A DNA stretch of 64,000 nt from Chloroflexota bacterium (GCA_025354985.1 JANXLU010000072.1:1-64000), one strand, 5' to 3'; shown: positions 7,374-16,370, numbered from the stretch's first letter. The notes: generated from the sequence alone by a model not told the origin. Numbers and translations are program-made.

Positions 7374-7838
7374 ATGTCTCAAATTGGCGATGCAATACCT
7401 GGGTTTATCTTGGATTCCGACTCGGGCGAGTCGGTCAGCGCGAGCGGCCTCATGGGCAGGCGCTATGTGTTGTATTTTTATCCAAAAGATGACACGCCCG
7501 GCTGCACCATTGAAGCCTGCCAATTTCGCGACAACCTGCCTTTCTTTGGCAATTTAGGAGTGCCCGTGTTTGGCGTGAGCCCTGATCCGGTCAAATCACA
7601 CGGCAAATTTAAGAAAAAGTTTGACTTGAATTTCCCATTGCTGTCAGATCCTGATCGGACCGTGATTGACCCGCTGGGTTTGTGGGTTGAAAAGACTTTT
7701 ATGGGTCGCAAATATATGGGCGTTGCACGCACCACGGTCATAGTCGACAAGACGGGAAAAATCGAACACATATTTTCGGGCGTGAAGCCGGACGGGCACC
7801 CGGAAGAAGTGCTGGCCTATCTCAATGCTCCGCTCTGA
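7374..7838 (+). CDS. bcp: Thiol peroxidase, Bcp/PrxQ-type peroxiredoxin
   Basis: This 154-residue cytoplasmic peroxiredoxin reduces hydrogen peroxide and organic hydroperoxides using thioredoxin-type donors. The signature DDTPGCTIEAC holds the peroxidatic C44 and a resolving C49 five residues later, the arrangement of the atypical two-Cys PrxQ/Bcp group. The YFYPKD strand before it and the GVSPDPVKSHGKF segment after it fit the family. The start ATG follows a TATAAT at leaderless distance. The FAD oxidoreductase gene overlaps the 3' end by 14 bases, so the two are probably translated together. Confidence 0.95.
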   Translation: MSQIGDAIPGFILDSDSGESVSASGLMGRRYVLYFYPKDDTPGCTIEACQFRDNLPFFGNLGVPVFGVSPDPVKSHGKFKKKFDLNFPLLSDPDRTVIDPLGLWVEKTFMGRKYMGVARTTVIVDKTGKIEHIFSGVKPDGHPEEVLAYLNAPL

Positions 7839-8742
7839 CCCCGATGTGCTGATTGTCGGCGCTGGCTTCACCGGCGCCATGATTGCCCACGTGCTGGCGG
7901 AATCAGGCCACAATGTTGTGGTCGTGGAAGCGGCACGCGTGGCGTCAGGGTCCACGCAGCTGTCACCTGGCTTGCTGCTTGCCGATCCAGCAGATGGCGA
8001 GCGCGGTCAACGAAACTTTGAGCAGTTGATTGTCCTGGCCCGCGCACGCGGGTGGACGACCGCCGAAGCAACCGTTGCGCTGGCCGATGCGGGCACGCCG
8101 GATCAACCCAGATTGAGCGCACAAGGAACGCAACCAGGGCTTTGGTGCCAGCTGCACGCATGCACCCTGGATTTGTTGTCTCATCCAAGGATATTCATCC
8201 GCGAAGGTCTCGAAATATCTCGGCTGGAATCGGATGGGCATACGGTGAGCGCGCTGGCGGAAGGCTACACACTACGCGCGCGCAACTGCGTGGTGGCCAC
8301 CGGCGCATATACCGGGTTGCTGGCCCCGGAAACCCGGCAGCAATTTGACGTGGTTCGTTGCGTGGCCTGGCAGTCCCGGCCAACACACACACCGATCCGC
8401 GTGAATACGATCGACGCGGGTCTTCCGTTGTGCGTTGATCAGGGTCGAATGCTCATCGCCCAGGATTCACAGGGCAGCGTGCGGATCATGGCTCAGCAGG
8501 CCGTTCCTTCTGTTACCGATCCCGTGGAGGACATTCATCGGTTTCTGCGCCGCTATCTTCATGAGCTTTATGACAGCACCGAGGCCTGGCACAACGGCGT
8601 CACCATTCGTACTTCCAGCGGTCTGCCGACCGTCCTACCGCTGGCCCAGTTTCCAGGCGTTATTGCGGCGCTGAATGGCGGAAGTTTTGCACCCACCCGG
8701 GCATGCGAGACCGCGGCATCGGTACTCGCGCAGCTGTCATGA
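7825..8742 (+). CDS. FAD-dependent oxidoreductase (DAO-like)
   Basis: This 305-residue flavoprotein belongs to the D-amino-acid oxidase/glycine oxidase-like superfamily. The N-terminal Rossmann motif is VLIVGAGFTGAMIAHVLAESG, with the acidic end of the second strand in VVVVEAARVASGST. A second FAD contact region appears as CVVATGAYTG. The C-terminal ALNGGSFAPT resembles the usual GHGTAGP-like end of the fold but is not canonical. The protein is shorter than typical family members (about 370 residues), so part of the substrate domain is reduced. The substrate cannot be told. It overlaps bcp by 14 bases and the next gene by an ATGA, which places it inside a tight operon. Confidence 0.85.
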   Translation: MLRSDPDVLIVGAGFTGAMIAHVLAESGHNVVVVEAARVASGSTQLSPGLLLADPADGERGQRNFEQLIVLARARGWTTAEATVALADAGTPDQPRLSAQGTQPGLWCQLHACTLDLLSHPRIFIREGLEISRLESDGHTVSALAEGYTLRARNCVVATGAYTGLLAPETRQQFDVVRCVAWQSRPTHTPIRVNTIDAGLPLCVDQGRMLIAQDSQGSVRIMAQQAVPSVTDPVEDIHRFLRRYLHELYDSTEAWHNGVTIRTSSGLPTVLPLAQFPGVIAALNGGSFAPTRACETAASVLAQLS

Positions 8743-9158
8743 TTTTGCGAGTATGGCTGGCTCTATTTGCAGCGGCCAATTTCTGGCGGGGTTTGGCGTT
8801 TCTACTAATTTGGCGCACGCTCCCAGAATTGCAGACCGCGTTCAATCCGGTCTACCTCGGAAGCTGCGCCCTTATTTGGAGCGGCGCCTTCGTTGGATTG
8901 AGTATCGCGGTAAACCGACTGCAAACCCGGATTGCGCGGGTTACAATCCTGAGTATGTTGGCCTACCTAGTGCACCAGTGGGCAAATTTTGTTCTGCTAA
9001 GCGGCAACAGCGAGGCACAAGCCGCTTTGGGCGCACGAGCACTGGTTTCAGCCTTGGCTGGCGTGATTACGGTCCTATTGGCACTTAGGCAACGCGCCTG
9101 TGCAGAAAAACACCTCGGCCGCATCGCGCCCACCCAACACCATCTGAAAAATACATGA
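8739..9158 (+). CDS. Small integral membrane protein, unknown function
   Basis: The ATG at 8739 overlaps the stop of the upstream gene in an ATGA, which favours this start over an in-frame ATG at 8703. The 139-residue product has about four hydrophobic segments (roughly 3-22, 40-58, 66-86 and 97-116) and a short basic tail. No family is recognised. Its own stop overlaps the carboxylase start by another ATGA, so it is translationally coupled on both sides. Confidence 0.75.
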   Translation: MILRVWLALFAAANFWRGLAFLLIWRTLPELQTAFNPVYLGSCALIWSGAFVGLSIAVNRLQTRIARVTILSMLAYLVHQWANFVLLSGNSEAQAALGARALVSALAGVITVLLALRQRACAEKHLGRIAPTQHHLKNT

Positions 9159-10696
9159 CCATTGATCCAAAAACTCTAAAACTCAGAAAAGCGCGCGCGT
9201 TAACGCTAAATGGAGGCGGTCAGGAAAAAATCGCCGCCCAACGCGCAAAGGGTCGATTGACCGCCCGTGAACGCCTGGAAATACTATTGGACAAGGGTTC
9301 TTTTAGGGAACTGGACGCATTTGTGACGGGGCGACCCGGAACGGTCGGCGCCAATTCCTTGACCGACGGCGTGGTTACGGGTTGGGGAACGGTGGATGGT
9401 CGCCTCGTGTATGTGTACTCGCAGGACTTTTCCGTGCTGGGCGGAAGTTTGGGAGAAGCTCACGCCGGGAAAATCGTCAAAATTCAGCAGATGGCGCTCA
9501 AAAACGGCGCGCCCATAATTGGCATAAATGACAGCGGTGGTGCGCGAATCCAGGAAGGGATCGTGGCCCTTACCGGATACAGCGATATTTTCCTTAACAA
9601 CGTCCTGTGCAGCGGCGTGGTGCCGCAGTTGAGTGCCATCATGGGGCCTTGTGCGGGTGGCGCGGTATACAGCCCGGCATTGACCGACTTCATTTTTATG
9701 GTCAAAAACACAAGTTACATGTTTTTGACCGGCCCGGATGTGGTCAAAACGGTAACGCATGAGGATGTGACGTTTGAGGATCTTGGAGGCGCCACGGTTC
9801 ACAACACCAAAAGCGGCGTGGCCCACTTTGCCGCAGACAGCGAAGGCGACTGCCTTTTTCTACAGCGCGTGTTGTTAAGCTATCTGCCGAGCAACAACAT
9901 GGAAGAGCCGCCATTTGTCAAAAGCAAGGATGATCCGCTGCGCATGGATGAGTCTCTTGACGCTCTGGTCCCCGACAATGCCAACAAGCCATACGACATC
10001 AAGGAAGCCATCCGGAAGATCACCGATGACGGCCAGTTCTTTGAAATCCAGGAACACTTCGCCCAAAATGTCGTAGTCGGGTTTGCGCGACTGGGCGGGT
10101 TCTCAGTTGGTATTGTTGCGAATCAGCCCCAGGTTTTAGCCGGTGTGCTTGATATTAATGCCAGCGAAAAAGCCGCCCGATTCGTCCGGTTCTGTGATTC
10201 CTTTAACATTCCCATCATTACATTCGAAGATGTGCCGGGTTTTCTACCCGGCGTAGGCCAGGAACATGGTGGGATTATTCGAAGTGGCGCAAAACTGCTC
10301 TATGCGTATTGCGAGGCAACCGTTCCCAAAATTTGCGTGATCACCAGAAAAGCGTATGGCGGCGCCTACTGTGTGATGAGCCCGCGCGCCACGCGTGGCG
10401 ATTTAACGCTTGCCTGGCCCACCGCAGAGCTGGCGGTCATGGGCCCGGATGGCGCCGTCAGCGTTGTGAACCGTCGCGAAATTAGCGCCGCCGATAACCC
10501 GGCCGCAAAGAAAGTGGCCCTGGCAAACGACTATCGCGACCAGGTCAGCAATCCGTATGTCGCCGCGGCGCGCGGTTATGTGGACGACATAATTGAGCCC
10601 CGCGAGACCCGCCCACGACTGATTAATGCGCTGGAAATGTTGCGCAACAAACGCGATTCAAATCCACCGCGAAAGCATGGCAATATTCCGTTATGA
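9155..10696 (+). CDS. Acyl-CoA carboxylase carboxyltransferase, beta subunit
   Basis: This 513-residue protein is the biotin-dependent carboxyltransferase beta subunit of the propionyl-CoA/acetyl-CoA carboxylase family (PccB/MmdA type). It moves carboxyl groups from carboxybiotin to an acyl-CoA. The N-terminal KGRLTARERLEILLD motif, the oxyanion-hole stretch GGARIQEGIVAL, the MGPCAGGAVYSPALTDF loop and the C-terminal KAYGGAYCVMSPRA and MGPDGAVSVV segments are all present. Full length suggests a working enzyme. The biotin carboxylase/carrier subunit is not in the window, so it must be encoded elsewhere. Both ends overlap neighbours by ATGA. Substrate choice between acetyl-, propionyl- and methylmalonyl-CoA cannot be decided here. 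Confidence 0.95.
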   Translation: MTIDPKTLKLRKARALTLNGGGQEKIAAQRAKGRLTARERLEILLDKGSFRELDAFVTGRPGTVGANSLTDGVVTGWGTVDGRLVYVYSQDFSVLGGSLGEAHAGKIVKIQQMALKNGAPIIGINDSGGARIQEGIVALTGYSDIFLNNVLCSGVVPQLSAIMGPCAGGAVYSPALTDFIFMVKNTSYMFLTGPDVVKTVTHEDVTFEDLGGATVHNTKSGVAHFAADSEGDCLFLQRVLLSYLPSNNMEEPPFVKSKDDPLRMDESLDALVPDNANKPYDIKEAIRKITDDGQFFEIQEHFAQNVVVGFARLGGFSVGIVANQPQVLAGVLDINASEKAARFVRFCDSFNIPIITFEDVPGFLPGVGQEHGGIIRSGAKLLYAYCEATVPKICVITRKAYGGAYCVMSPRATRGDLTLAWPTAELAVMGPDGAVSVVNRREISAADNPAAKKVALANDYRDQVSNPYVAAARGYVDDIIEPRETRPRLINALEMLRNKRDSNPPRKHGNIPL

Positions 10697-11874
10697 ACGT
10701 GCCTGACCTGCGTGACGCATTACTGACGCTTAACGATGACCAACTGACGTCACTTGCATCGTCACTTGGCATCGATTATGAATCGCTGCATGGTATCGGA
10801 CACTTTGGGCGAACCCGAGAATTGGTCGAGCAGGCGCGTCAAAAGCGAAAACTTGAACAACTCGGCGTCCTGGTTGAGCAGCTACACGGCGGGGGACCGG
10901 TGCCTGCAACGGTCGCCGCGGTTGGAACGTCCGCTGCAGGCGATCTTGGACCGGCGCACATTCCCGTCCAGATCAACGATAGCCCGGCTGCACCGCCTGA
11001 AACCACCAACAGCCGATCACCCGCAATCACCCAGCGCGTTGCCCGCTTGTTCCTTATTCCACTCATCGCGATCCTGCTGATCGGGACACTGGTCTTGCTT
11101 GCTGCGCGGCGCCAGGTGCAAGCCGCCCCAACCGCCACAGTGGAACCAAGCGCCCGGGCAATCTCAACCATCCCGCCTGTTCCAACGTCGCGGCTGGTTA
11201 TCCTGGTTAGCTCGACACCATTGCCGGTGACAGAAACGCCGGCACCTGCAACCTCAACCGCGGTGGTCACATTTCCTGCGGCAAATGTCAGCGTGATTTC
11301 AACGGGTGTGATTTCAGTTGCAACCCCAAGCGTATCGATACGCCCAACGCTAAGCCCGACAGTAACCCCCACGCAAACACCCGGTCCGCCAACCCAAACG
11401 GCAACACCCCAAGCGACAGCGACCGCGTTCCAAACACCTGTTGCCACCGCTACGCAGGTGTCCCCTGATTCAACCGCAGCCGTGAACTTTGTCAGCGAAA
11501 TCAACCTGCAAGTCATGGCCTACCTGTTGGGCAAGGTTACAGTCGCTGACTTGGAGGCAAATTGGCAGGGGTCGGCACTGGTTGGCGTGCAGGATTTTTT
11601 GAACACAAAAGTACCCGCCTCTCTGGCTGTTGGCGGTGTGGATAAACGCACAATCCAATCCAGCATGCGCTATCTTGGCACGCCCGTGGTCACAACCGAT
11701 GCAAACGGCGCCACCGTTACCAGTCGTGAAGCCTGGAAATACTCAAGCAAAGTGAGCGGCAAAAGCGTGTGCGAGACACGTGATTACCTATACAAATTAA
11801 TCAAAAGCGGTGACCGGCTGAAAGTGGACGAATTCACGGGCAAGTTGGTTGACGTCAAGTGCACTACCGAATGA
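10693..11874 (+). CDS. EAD-like death-fold domain on a membrane protein
   Basis: This 393-residue protein has three parts. Residues 1-66 resemble effector-associated domain 1, a bacterial death-like adaptor domain. The pattern runs from LRDALLTLNDDQLTSLASSL through GIDYESLHGIG and FGRTRELVEQ to LEQLGVLVEQL. A single membrane helix lies at about 116-138, followed by RR. Residues about 140-255 are a Thr/Pro/Ala-rich linker expected outside the cell, and about 263-393 form a compact unknown domain with two Cys. EADs are known to recruit effectors by self-association in conflict and signalling systems, so this could be a membrane sensor whose cytoplasmic EAD recruits an EAD-bearing effector encoded elsewhere. 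It overlaps the carboxylase gene by ATGA. The EAD call comes from pattern recognition only. Confidence 0.7.
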   Translation: MNVPDLRDALLTLNDDQLTSLASSLGIDYESLHGIGHFGRTRELVEQARQKRKLEQLGVLVEQLHGGGPVPATVAAVGTSAAGDLGPAHIPVQINDSPAAPPETTNSRSPAITQRVARLFLIPLIAILLIGTLVLLAARRQVQAAPTATVEPSARAISTIPPVPTSRLVILVSSTPLPVTETPAPATSTAVVTFPAANVSVISTGVISVATPSVSIRPTLSPTVTPTQTPGPPTQTATPQATATAFQTPVATATQVSPDSTAAVNFVSEINLQVMAYLLGKVTVADLEANWQGSALVGVQDFLNTKVPASLAVGGVDKRTIQSSMRYLGTPVVTTDANGATVTSREAWKYSSKVSGKSVCETRDYLYKLIKSGDRLKVDEFTGKLVDVKCTTE

Positions 11875-11921
11875 TCAATTCCGTGCCGGGCACGTGAACC
11901 GGAACAGCCGTCAAAACACCT

Positions 11922-13271
11922 TCAACGCTTGCTGCGAAGAATGATTCCGCCACTGTGCGACACTTGTGAAACCTGCTCCGCTCCTGCGTCCTCATCATCC
12001 GGATCCGTCATTCGCTGAACGACCTGGTTTCTAAATTCCTCGGGCACCTTTTTAGCGCGGAGTCCGTATTCATTTTCTGCGATGGCGATCAACAACCCTG
12101 ATGGCGCCACACCGGGCGCGAGGTGATACACCTGAGTTTTGTACGTAACGGCAATTGCCTTGGCCGTGGCATCATCGACATCGAATCCGCAAATTTCATG
12201 AAGAAAATAGTGAATCACGTTCCATCCAGTCAACGGCCCCAGCAACACTTCGCTTTCCGTAACACCAAATTGATCCAATGGGTGCGCCTCATAGGTCTCG
12301 GTATTGTTGATCACCGCCTTTCCGTGTACGCCGGCGGCATGGGTGCGGTTGGTCAAGCAAACAGGCTCGGTGCTGGGCACGAGCATCTTCAGCTTGTCCG
12401 CCATCAACACATTCATCGGGTATGAACCCCGCAGGTGATAACCATCGAGATTTTCGTATGCCTTGTCGATATAGAGGTTATAGATCAGCGCGGTCATGCT
12501 GGTAATTCCGCTGCGCTCACCCAGGCCAAGCAGGCTTGTGTTCATGAATCGCATACCGGCCTTGACCGCCGCCAACGCGTTAACTGTTGAGAAGCCCCGA
12601 TCATTGTGAAAATGCCCTTCAAGGTCAATTGTCGGATACCGACTTCGAAGCGCCTTGACTCTACTCTGCACCCAATCAGGCGTGGCCACACCCACCGTAT
12701 CCGGCGTGCCCAGTCGATCCACCAGCGGAGCGATTTCGTCATAGACACGAAACAAATCAGCCTCACTGGTTCGAAAGGCATCCTCACCACTAAAGCGCAA
12801 AATGAGCCACGGATAGTCGCGCTTTACCTGCTCTATCAAAGTTCTGGCACGCACAGTCAGCTCGCCCAACCCAAGGCCATGTTTATGTCGGATACTGCTG
12901 TCGCTCGTGCCAATAAAGAAGCTAAGGCCATCGGCGCCTGCGCGGATCGCGCTTTCGACGTCGTCCGGATGAGTGCGCACGTGGGCCAGCAAAAAGGTAT
13001 ATCCTTTCTGCGTTATTAATTCATCCCGGGTCTGTCGGACCGCGGCAAAGTCCTCGCTTTCGCGCGGGCTTACCAGCGGTGCGAACATTTCTACAAACTT
13101 GACACCATACAGGATTAGCGCGCGCACGATCTCCTGTTTGTCTTGCGTGGTTAGAAAATACTTGAAGTGATCATGCAGCAGCGGGCTTTGCTGTCCTTCG
13201 CGCAGGGTCACGTCAATAATTTCAAGCCCGCGTGGCTGATATTGCGCAAATGTAAAGGGCGGTGGTGTCAT
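11922..13271 (-). CDS. Homocitrate/isopropylmalate synthase-like DRE-TIM lyase
   Basis: This 449-residue enzyme of the HMGL-like (DRE-TIM metallolyase) family condenses acetyl-CoA with a 2-oxo acid. The metal-binding signature reads DVTLREGQQSP (family: D-x-T-L-R-D-G-x-Q) near the N-terminus, and the second metal motif is EGHFHNDRGFSTVNAL. The NTSLLGLGERSG loop and the HAAGVHGKAV stretch fit the catalytic and post-barrel regions. The ATG at 13271 is preferred over a longer frame, since it places the DRE motif about 24 residues in. The short C-terminal extension does not look like a full LeuA regulatory domain. leuB lies 0.9 kb away on the other strand. It could be a homocitrate, citramalate or isopropylmalate synthase; sequence alone does not settle this. 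Confidence 0.85.
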   Translation of the reverse strand: MTPPPFTFAQYQPRGLEIIDVTLREGQQSPLLHDHFKYFLTTQDKQEIVRALILYGVKFVEMFAPLVSPRESEDFAAVRQTRDELITQKGYTFLLAHVRTHPDDVESAIRAGADGLSFFIGTSDSSIRHKHGLGLGELTVRARTLIEQVKRDYPWLILRFSGEDAFRTSEADLFRVYDEIAPLVDRLGTPDTVGVATPDWVQSRVKALRSRYPTIDLEGHFHNDRGFSTVNALAAVKAGMRFMNTSLLGLGERSGITSMTALIYNLYIDKAYENLDGYHLRGSYPMNVLMADKLKMLVPSTEPVCLTNRTHAAGVHGKAVINNTETYEAHPLDQFGVTESEVLLGPLTGWNVIHYFLHEICGFDVDDATAKAIAVTYKTQVYHLAPGVAPSGLLIAIAENEYGLRAKKVPEEFRNQVVQRMTDPDDEDAGAEQVSQVSHSGGIILRSKR

Positions 13272-13301
13272 GCTAATTGCCGGCCAAGCTACAATCCTAG
13301 C

Positions 13302-13364
13302 GTGACCAAAGAGGTCCAATTTTACCCGTCGCCTTGCTTTTGCGGCGAGCAAACGAAATCATGA
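13302..13364 (+). CDS. Possible 20-codon leader ORF
   Basis: A TACAAT (13290-13295) lies 6 bases before GTG 13302. The frame encodes about 20 residues with a CFC motif and ends in a TGA that overlaps the ATG at 13361 (ATGA). It may be a leaderless coupling peptide for the pseudogene that follows, or the decayed start of that gene. Confidence 0.25.
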   Translation: MTKEVQFYPSPCFCGEQTKS

Positions 13365-13758
13365 GACTTGGCGGCCCGTTGTTTCAAAACTTTGCAACGT
13401 CATCGGAATGAGTGGTTGCTGTTGAAGCCAACGGCTACCGCGCGGCCTATTGGGATCACGCATTAAATCGTGTCACGCCAAAGATATTAGTTTAAGCACC
13501 AAGGGGCACGTGCAGCTCGACGAGGTTCGGCCCGGTCTTGGCAGGCTTGATTACGCGGTGTATCTCGCCAACCTCGCACAGCTTGATCCAGATACACCTC
13601 TCATGTTGGAGCATCTGGCCACTGAACATGAATACCAACTCGCCGCTGCTTATATTCGCGGCGTGACACCGAGCTGTGAGAATGTCACGAGACACGTAGA
13701 ATCTGTCTACGATGTCCACACCTATTCAGATACCGGATCATGCGCGGGATTTGGTTGA
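13361..13758 (+). pseudogene. Internally deleted sugar phosphate isomerase/epimerase
   Basis: Two pieces of one xylose-isomerase-like TIM-barrel protein survive in different frames. The first (13361 to about 13452) reads MRLGGPLFQNFATSSE, a TGA where the family has Trp, then VVAVEANGYRAAYW, which is a typical N-terminus of the family. The second (about 13429-13670, next frame) reads SRIKSCHAKDI, LDEVRPGLGRLDY and LDPDTPLMLEHL, a typical C-terminus. Roughly 170 residues between them are missing and the frames do not match. The second frame stays open to a stop at 13758, overlapping the next gene. It is a relic and probably not functional. Confidence 0.75.
13697..13702 (+). promoter_or_regulatory. 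-10 box for leaderless PPOX gene
   Basis: TAGAAT lies 9 bases before ATG 13712, without an SD sequence. Confidence 0.45.
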
Positions 13759-14140
13759 TCGCCCGCTGCTAATGACACTTGCCACCCGGCTTGGAGATGA
13801 CAGTATTCAGCTGACACCAATTTGGTTCAATTTTGACGAAGGTTGCATCTTTTTCAACACCGAAAAAGGCCGGCTTAAGGATCGCATTATCCGCAAACGA
13901 CCGCGGGTATCGATCATCATTCTTGACCCTGATAACCGTGCGCGTTGGCTGGCCGTTCGTGGCACGGTGATTGAAATTACAGATGACACGGGCTGGGCCC
14001 ACATCAACTTTCTGGCTAAGCGCTACATGGGTATCGAAAAATTCGGAGGGCATCCGGATGAACAACGGGTACGCTACAAAATCCTGCCCGAGCACGTTAC
14101 TGCCGCGCAAATGTACGCGCCCACGCCCAGTGCTGACTAG
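13712..14140 (+). CDS. PPOX-class F420/flavin-dependent oxidoreductase
   Basis: This 142-residue single-domain protein has the split beta-barrel of the pyridoxamine 5'-phosphate oxidase superfamily. Members bind F420, FMN or haem and act as small cytoplasmic reductases. The family pattern is seen in PLLMTLATRLGDDSIQLTPIWFNFD, the KGRLKDRIIRKRPRVSI strand-helix unit, and the LAVRGTVIEITDD strand. The C-terminal YKILPEHVTAAQM fits the F420-linked actinobacterial/chloroflexal branch. The cofactor cannot be decided from sequence alone. It overlaps the end of the upstream pseudogene frame and is followed by leuB after 17 bases. Confidence 0.85.
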   Translation: MSTPIQIPDHARDLVDRPLLMTLATRLGDDSIQLTPIWFNFDEGCIFFNTEKGRLKDRIIRKRPRVSIIILDPDNRARWLAVRGTVIEITDDTGWAHINFLAKRYMGIEKFGGHPDEQRVRYKILPEHVTAAQMYAPTPSAD

Positions 14141-14157
14141 AATTAGCCGCCACAACT

Positions 14158-15240
14158 ATGAATCTAAATATTGCACTGTTCCCCGGCGACGGTATTGGAC
14201 CCGAGGTATTTTCCGAAGCGATCAAGGTGCTGGAAGCGCTAAAGCTCGATTGCTCATTCACATCGAGTGACGTGGGTGCATGCGCCATTTACAAACACGG
14301 GGCCGCACTGGCGTCAAACACCCTCGAAATCGCGCGCAATGCTGACGCCGTGCTGTTTGGCGCGGTTGGCGCCCCGGAATTTGACGCCAACCCAAAGGCG
14401 CCGGTTCGGCCGGAACAGGCGATCCTGGGTCTGCGCAAAGGGTTGGGCTTATTTGCCAACCTGCGCCCGGTCAAAGTTTATGAAGCGCTTATCGACAGCA
14501 GCCCGCTAAAACCTGAAATCGTCCGTGGCACCGATGTGATTATTCTGCGTGAGCTCACGGGAGGCAGCTACTTTGGCGAACCCAAATTTAATCGTGGAAT
14601 CAAACCAAATCGCGAGGCAACTGATGCCAATTACTATACCGAGGCCGAGATTCGACGCCTAATGGTCATGGCATTCGAGCTCGCACGTGGCCGAAGAAAC
14701 AAAGTCACCAGTGCCGACAAGGCCAACGTCATGGCGTCGGGTCGCTTGTGGCGTGAAGTGGCAAATGAGGTTCGCAGCGAATATCCTGATGTGCACTATG
14801 AGGACGTCTTTGCCGATGCGTTGGCCATGCACCTGTTGCGCGCCCCCCGCAATTATGATGTTTGTGCAATGGACAATCTTTTCGGAGACATTCTGAGTGA
14901 TGAGGCCAGCCAAATTACGGGCAGCATGGGCATGTTGCCCAGCGCGTCCCTTGGTGACGACCGCAACCGACATGGTTTGCGCAGGGGTCTTTATGAACCA
15001 ATCCATGGCGCCGCACACGACATTACTGGAAAAGGCGTGGCCAATCCCTTGGCTATGATCTTGAGCTCGGCACTGATGCTGCGTTGGAGCTTTGGTCTTC
15101 ATGATCAAGCCAGCCGAATCGAGCGCGCGGTTGAAAAAGTGCTCGCGGATGGATTGCGATGTGGCGACATCAAGTCCCCCGGAACCTCGGTGCTGGGCAC
15201 GCGCGAAATGGGTGATGCCGTTGCGGCGCGCCTAGGGTAG
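14158..15240 (+). CDS. leuB: 3-isopropylmalate dehydrogenase
   Basis: This 360-residue enzyme performs the NAD-dependent oxidative decarboxylation of 3-isopropylmalate in leucine synthesis. The beta-decarboxylating dehydrogenase features are complete: the N-terminal GDGIGPEV, the substrate segment LGLRKGLGLFANLRPVK, RELTGGSYFGEP, the catalytic Tyr and Lys regions (TEAEIRRL; SADKANVM), the metal aspartates in NLFGDILSDEASQ, and the NAD loop GLYEPIHGAAHDI. The LGLFANLRP wording favours LeuB over isocitrate or homoisocitrate dehydrogenase. leuA, leuC and leuD are not adjacent; the only pathway relative nearby is the HMGL-like synthase on the opposite strand. Confidence 0.95.
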   Translation: MNLNIALFPGDGIGPEVFSEAIKVLEALKLDCSFTSSDVGACAIYKHGAALASNTLEIARNADAVLFGAVGAPEFDANPKAPVRPEQAILGLRKGLGLFANLRPVKVYEALIDSSPLKPEIVRGTDVIILRELTGGSYFGEPKFNRGIKPNREATDANYYTEAEIRRLMVMAFELARGRRNKVTSADKANVMASGRLWREVANEVRSEYPDVHYEDVFADALAMHLLRAPRNYDVCAMDNLFGDILSDEASQITGSMGMLPSASLGDDRNRHGLRRGLYEPIHGAAHDITGKGVANPLAMILSSALMLRWSFGLHDQASRIERAVEKVLADGLRCGDIKSPGTSVLGTREMGDAVAARLG

Positions 15241-15302
15241 CAATCGGATACTGGCGCACATTGTTGCTGACAACTCGGGCACAAAATCAGGTGAAGGAAC
15301 CA

Positions 15303-16301
15303 TTGAACCCAACGAAGTTAGTACTACCGATCCTGCTGCTGGCAGTAACCTCCTGTACTGTTCTCGGGCCGGCACCTAATTCAGCACCCCGCGGCAGTCC
15401 GCCGGCATTGCCCACCGCGGAGCACAGACTTTGTCCGCAACCAACGCCCGAAATCTTTCGAATCGATCCATTAACCACACCGAGCTCCGAGCTCCAACAG
15501 GTTATACACGTGCGTATTGGAAACGGTGAGCGCGTTACCGTCACGACCAACGCCGGCGACTTTGTGGCAATTGGTGACTTTACGGCCTATTCAAGGCCAG
15601 CTGACATAACCATAACGCTTCTGGCGAGTAGCACAACCTTGGTCAAGGTCACGGCGCAGGTGCGCTTGGTTGATGCCGCCAGTGATTGCCCTGCGGGCGG
15701 ATACGTACTCACGACAGATAGAGATCGCAATGGCAAACCTTTGAGCATCACGCAGATTCCGGCTCAGGCGACCGGTTCATCGACGGATGATCAACTAGTT
15801 TCGATCACGGCAACGGTTTTGTCCAGCGTTTCCACTACCCCCACGCTTGAAGCAACACGACCTGCGCCATCGGAACCTACGCCACCGGGCATTACTTCAA
15901 CGAAACAGTACGTTGAACAGCCGGTCTGCAAGCTCGTTCTGTTTGAACAAGTTACCGCGCGGGCAACAAGACCAGCCGTACTGACAGCGTTACCGGTCGG
16001 TTCATGCATCACGCTGCGCTACAAGTCGGGAGAGGAGCATATCGCAATATGGTATCCGGCAGGAAGCACATTTACGCCGACGGGCACCTTTTATGTGAGG
16101 CGCGGTACGGAACTGGTCACAATCTTTACCAAAGGCGGCCGTTTAATGGCCAGAGAATTTGTGCCAAAAACGCGCTCCGAAGACCTGCCCCTTACGATCA
16201 AGGATGGCAAGATCATTTTGACCGCCAGCAACACTGCAGTAGCCAATCAATTCTCAGACGGAAAATGGATCGCGCTGGTTGACGTTCTCGCTCGCCAATA
16301 G
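15303..16301 (+). CDS. Putative lipoprotein, unknown function
   Basis: The TTG at 15303 is chosen because AAGGA lies just upstream; in-frame GTG 15291 and TTG 15261 are alternatives. The product (332 residues) opens with a short basic and hydrophobic signal peptide ending in the lipobox-like LAVTSC, so it is probably attached to the outer face of the membrane. Two beta-rich domains of about 100 residues follow (the first containing VHVRIG or similar strands near GNGERVTVTT), separated by a Thr/Pro-rich linker near residues 180-205. Both end in repeats of the pattern seen in extracellular beta-sandwich proteins. No family is recognised. Confidence 0.7.
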   Translation: MNPTKLVLPILLLAVTSCTVLGPAPNSAPRGSPPALPTAEHRLCPQPTPEIFRIDPLTTPSSELQQVIHVRIGNGERVTVTTNAGDFVAIGDFTAYSRPADITITLLASSTTLVKVTAQVRLVDAASDCPAGGYVLTTDRDRNGKPLSITQIPAQATGSSTDDQLVSITATVLSSVSTTPTLEATRPAPSEPTPPGITSTKQYVEQPVCKLVLFEQVTARATRPAVLTALPVGSCITLRYKSGEEHIAIWYPAGSTFTPTGTFYVRRGTELVTIFTKGGRLMAREFVPKTRSEDLPLTIKDGKIILTASNTAVANQFSDGKWIALVDVLARQ

Positions 16302-16370
16302 CGAGGCATCCATCTGCGCTCTTGGCACAAAGATTTGCCGACTTTGCCCAGACTATGATTTAATTTGATC

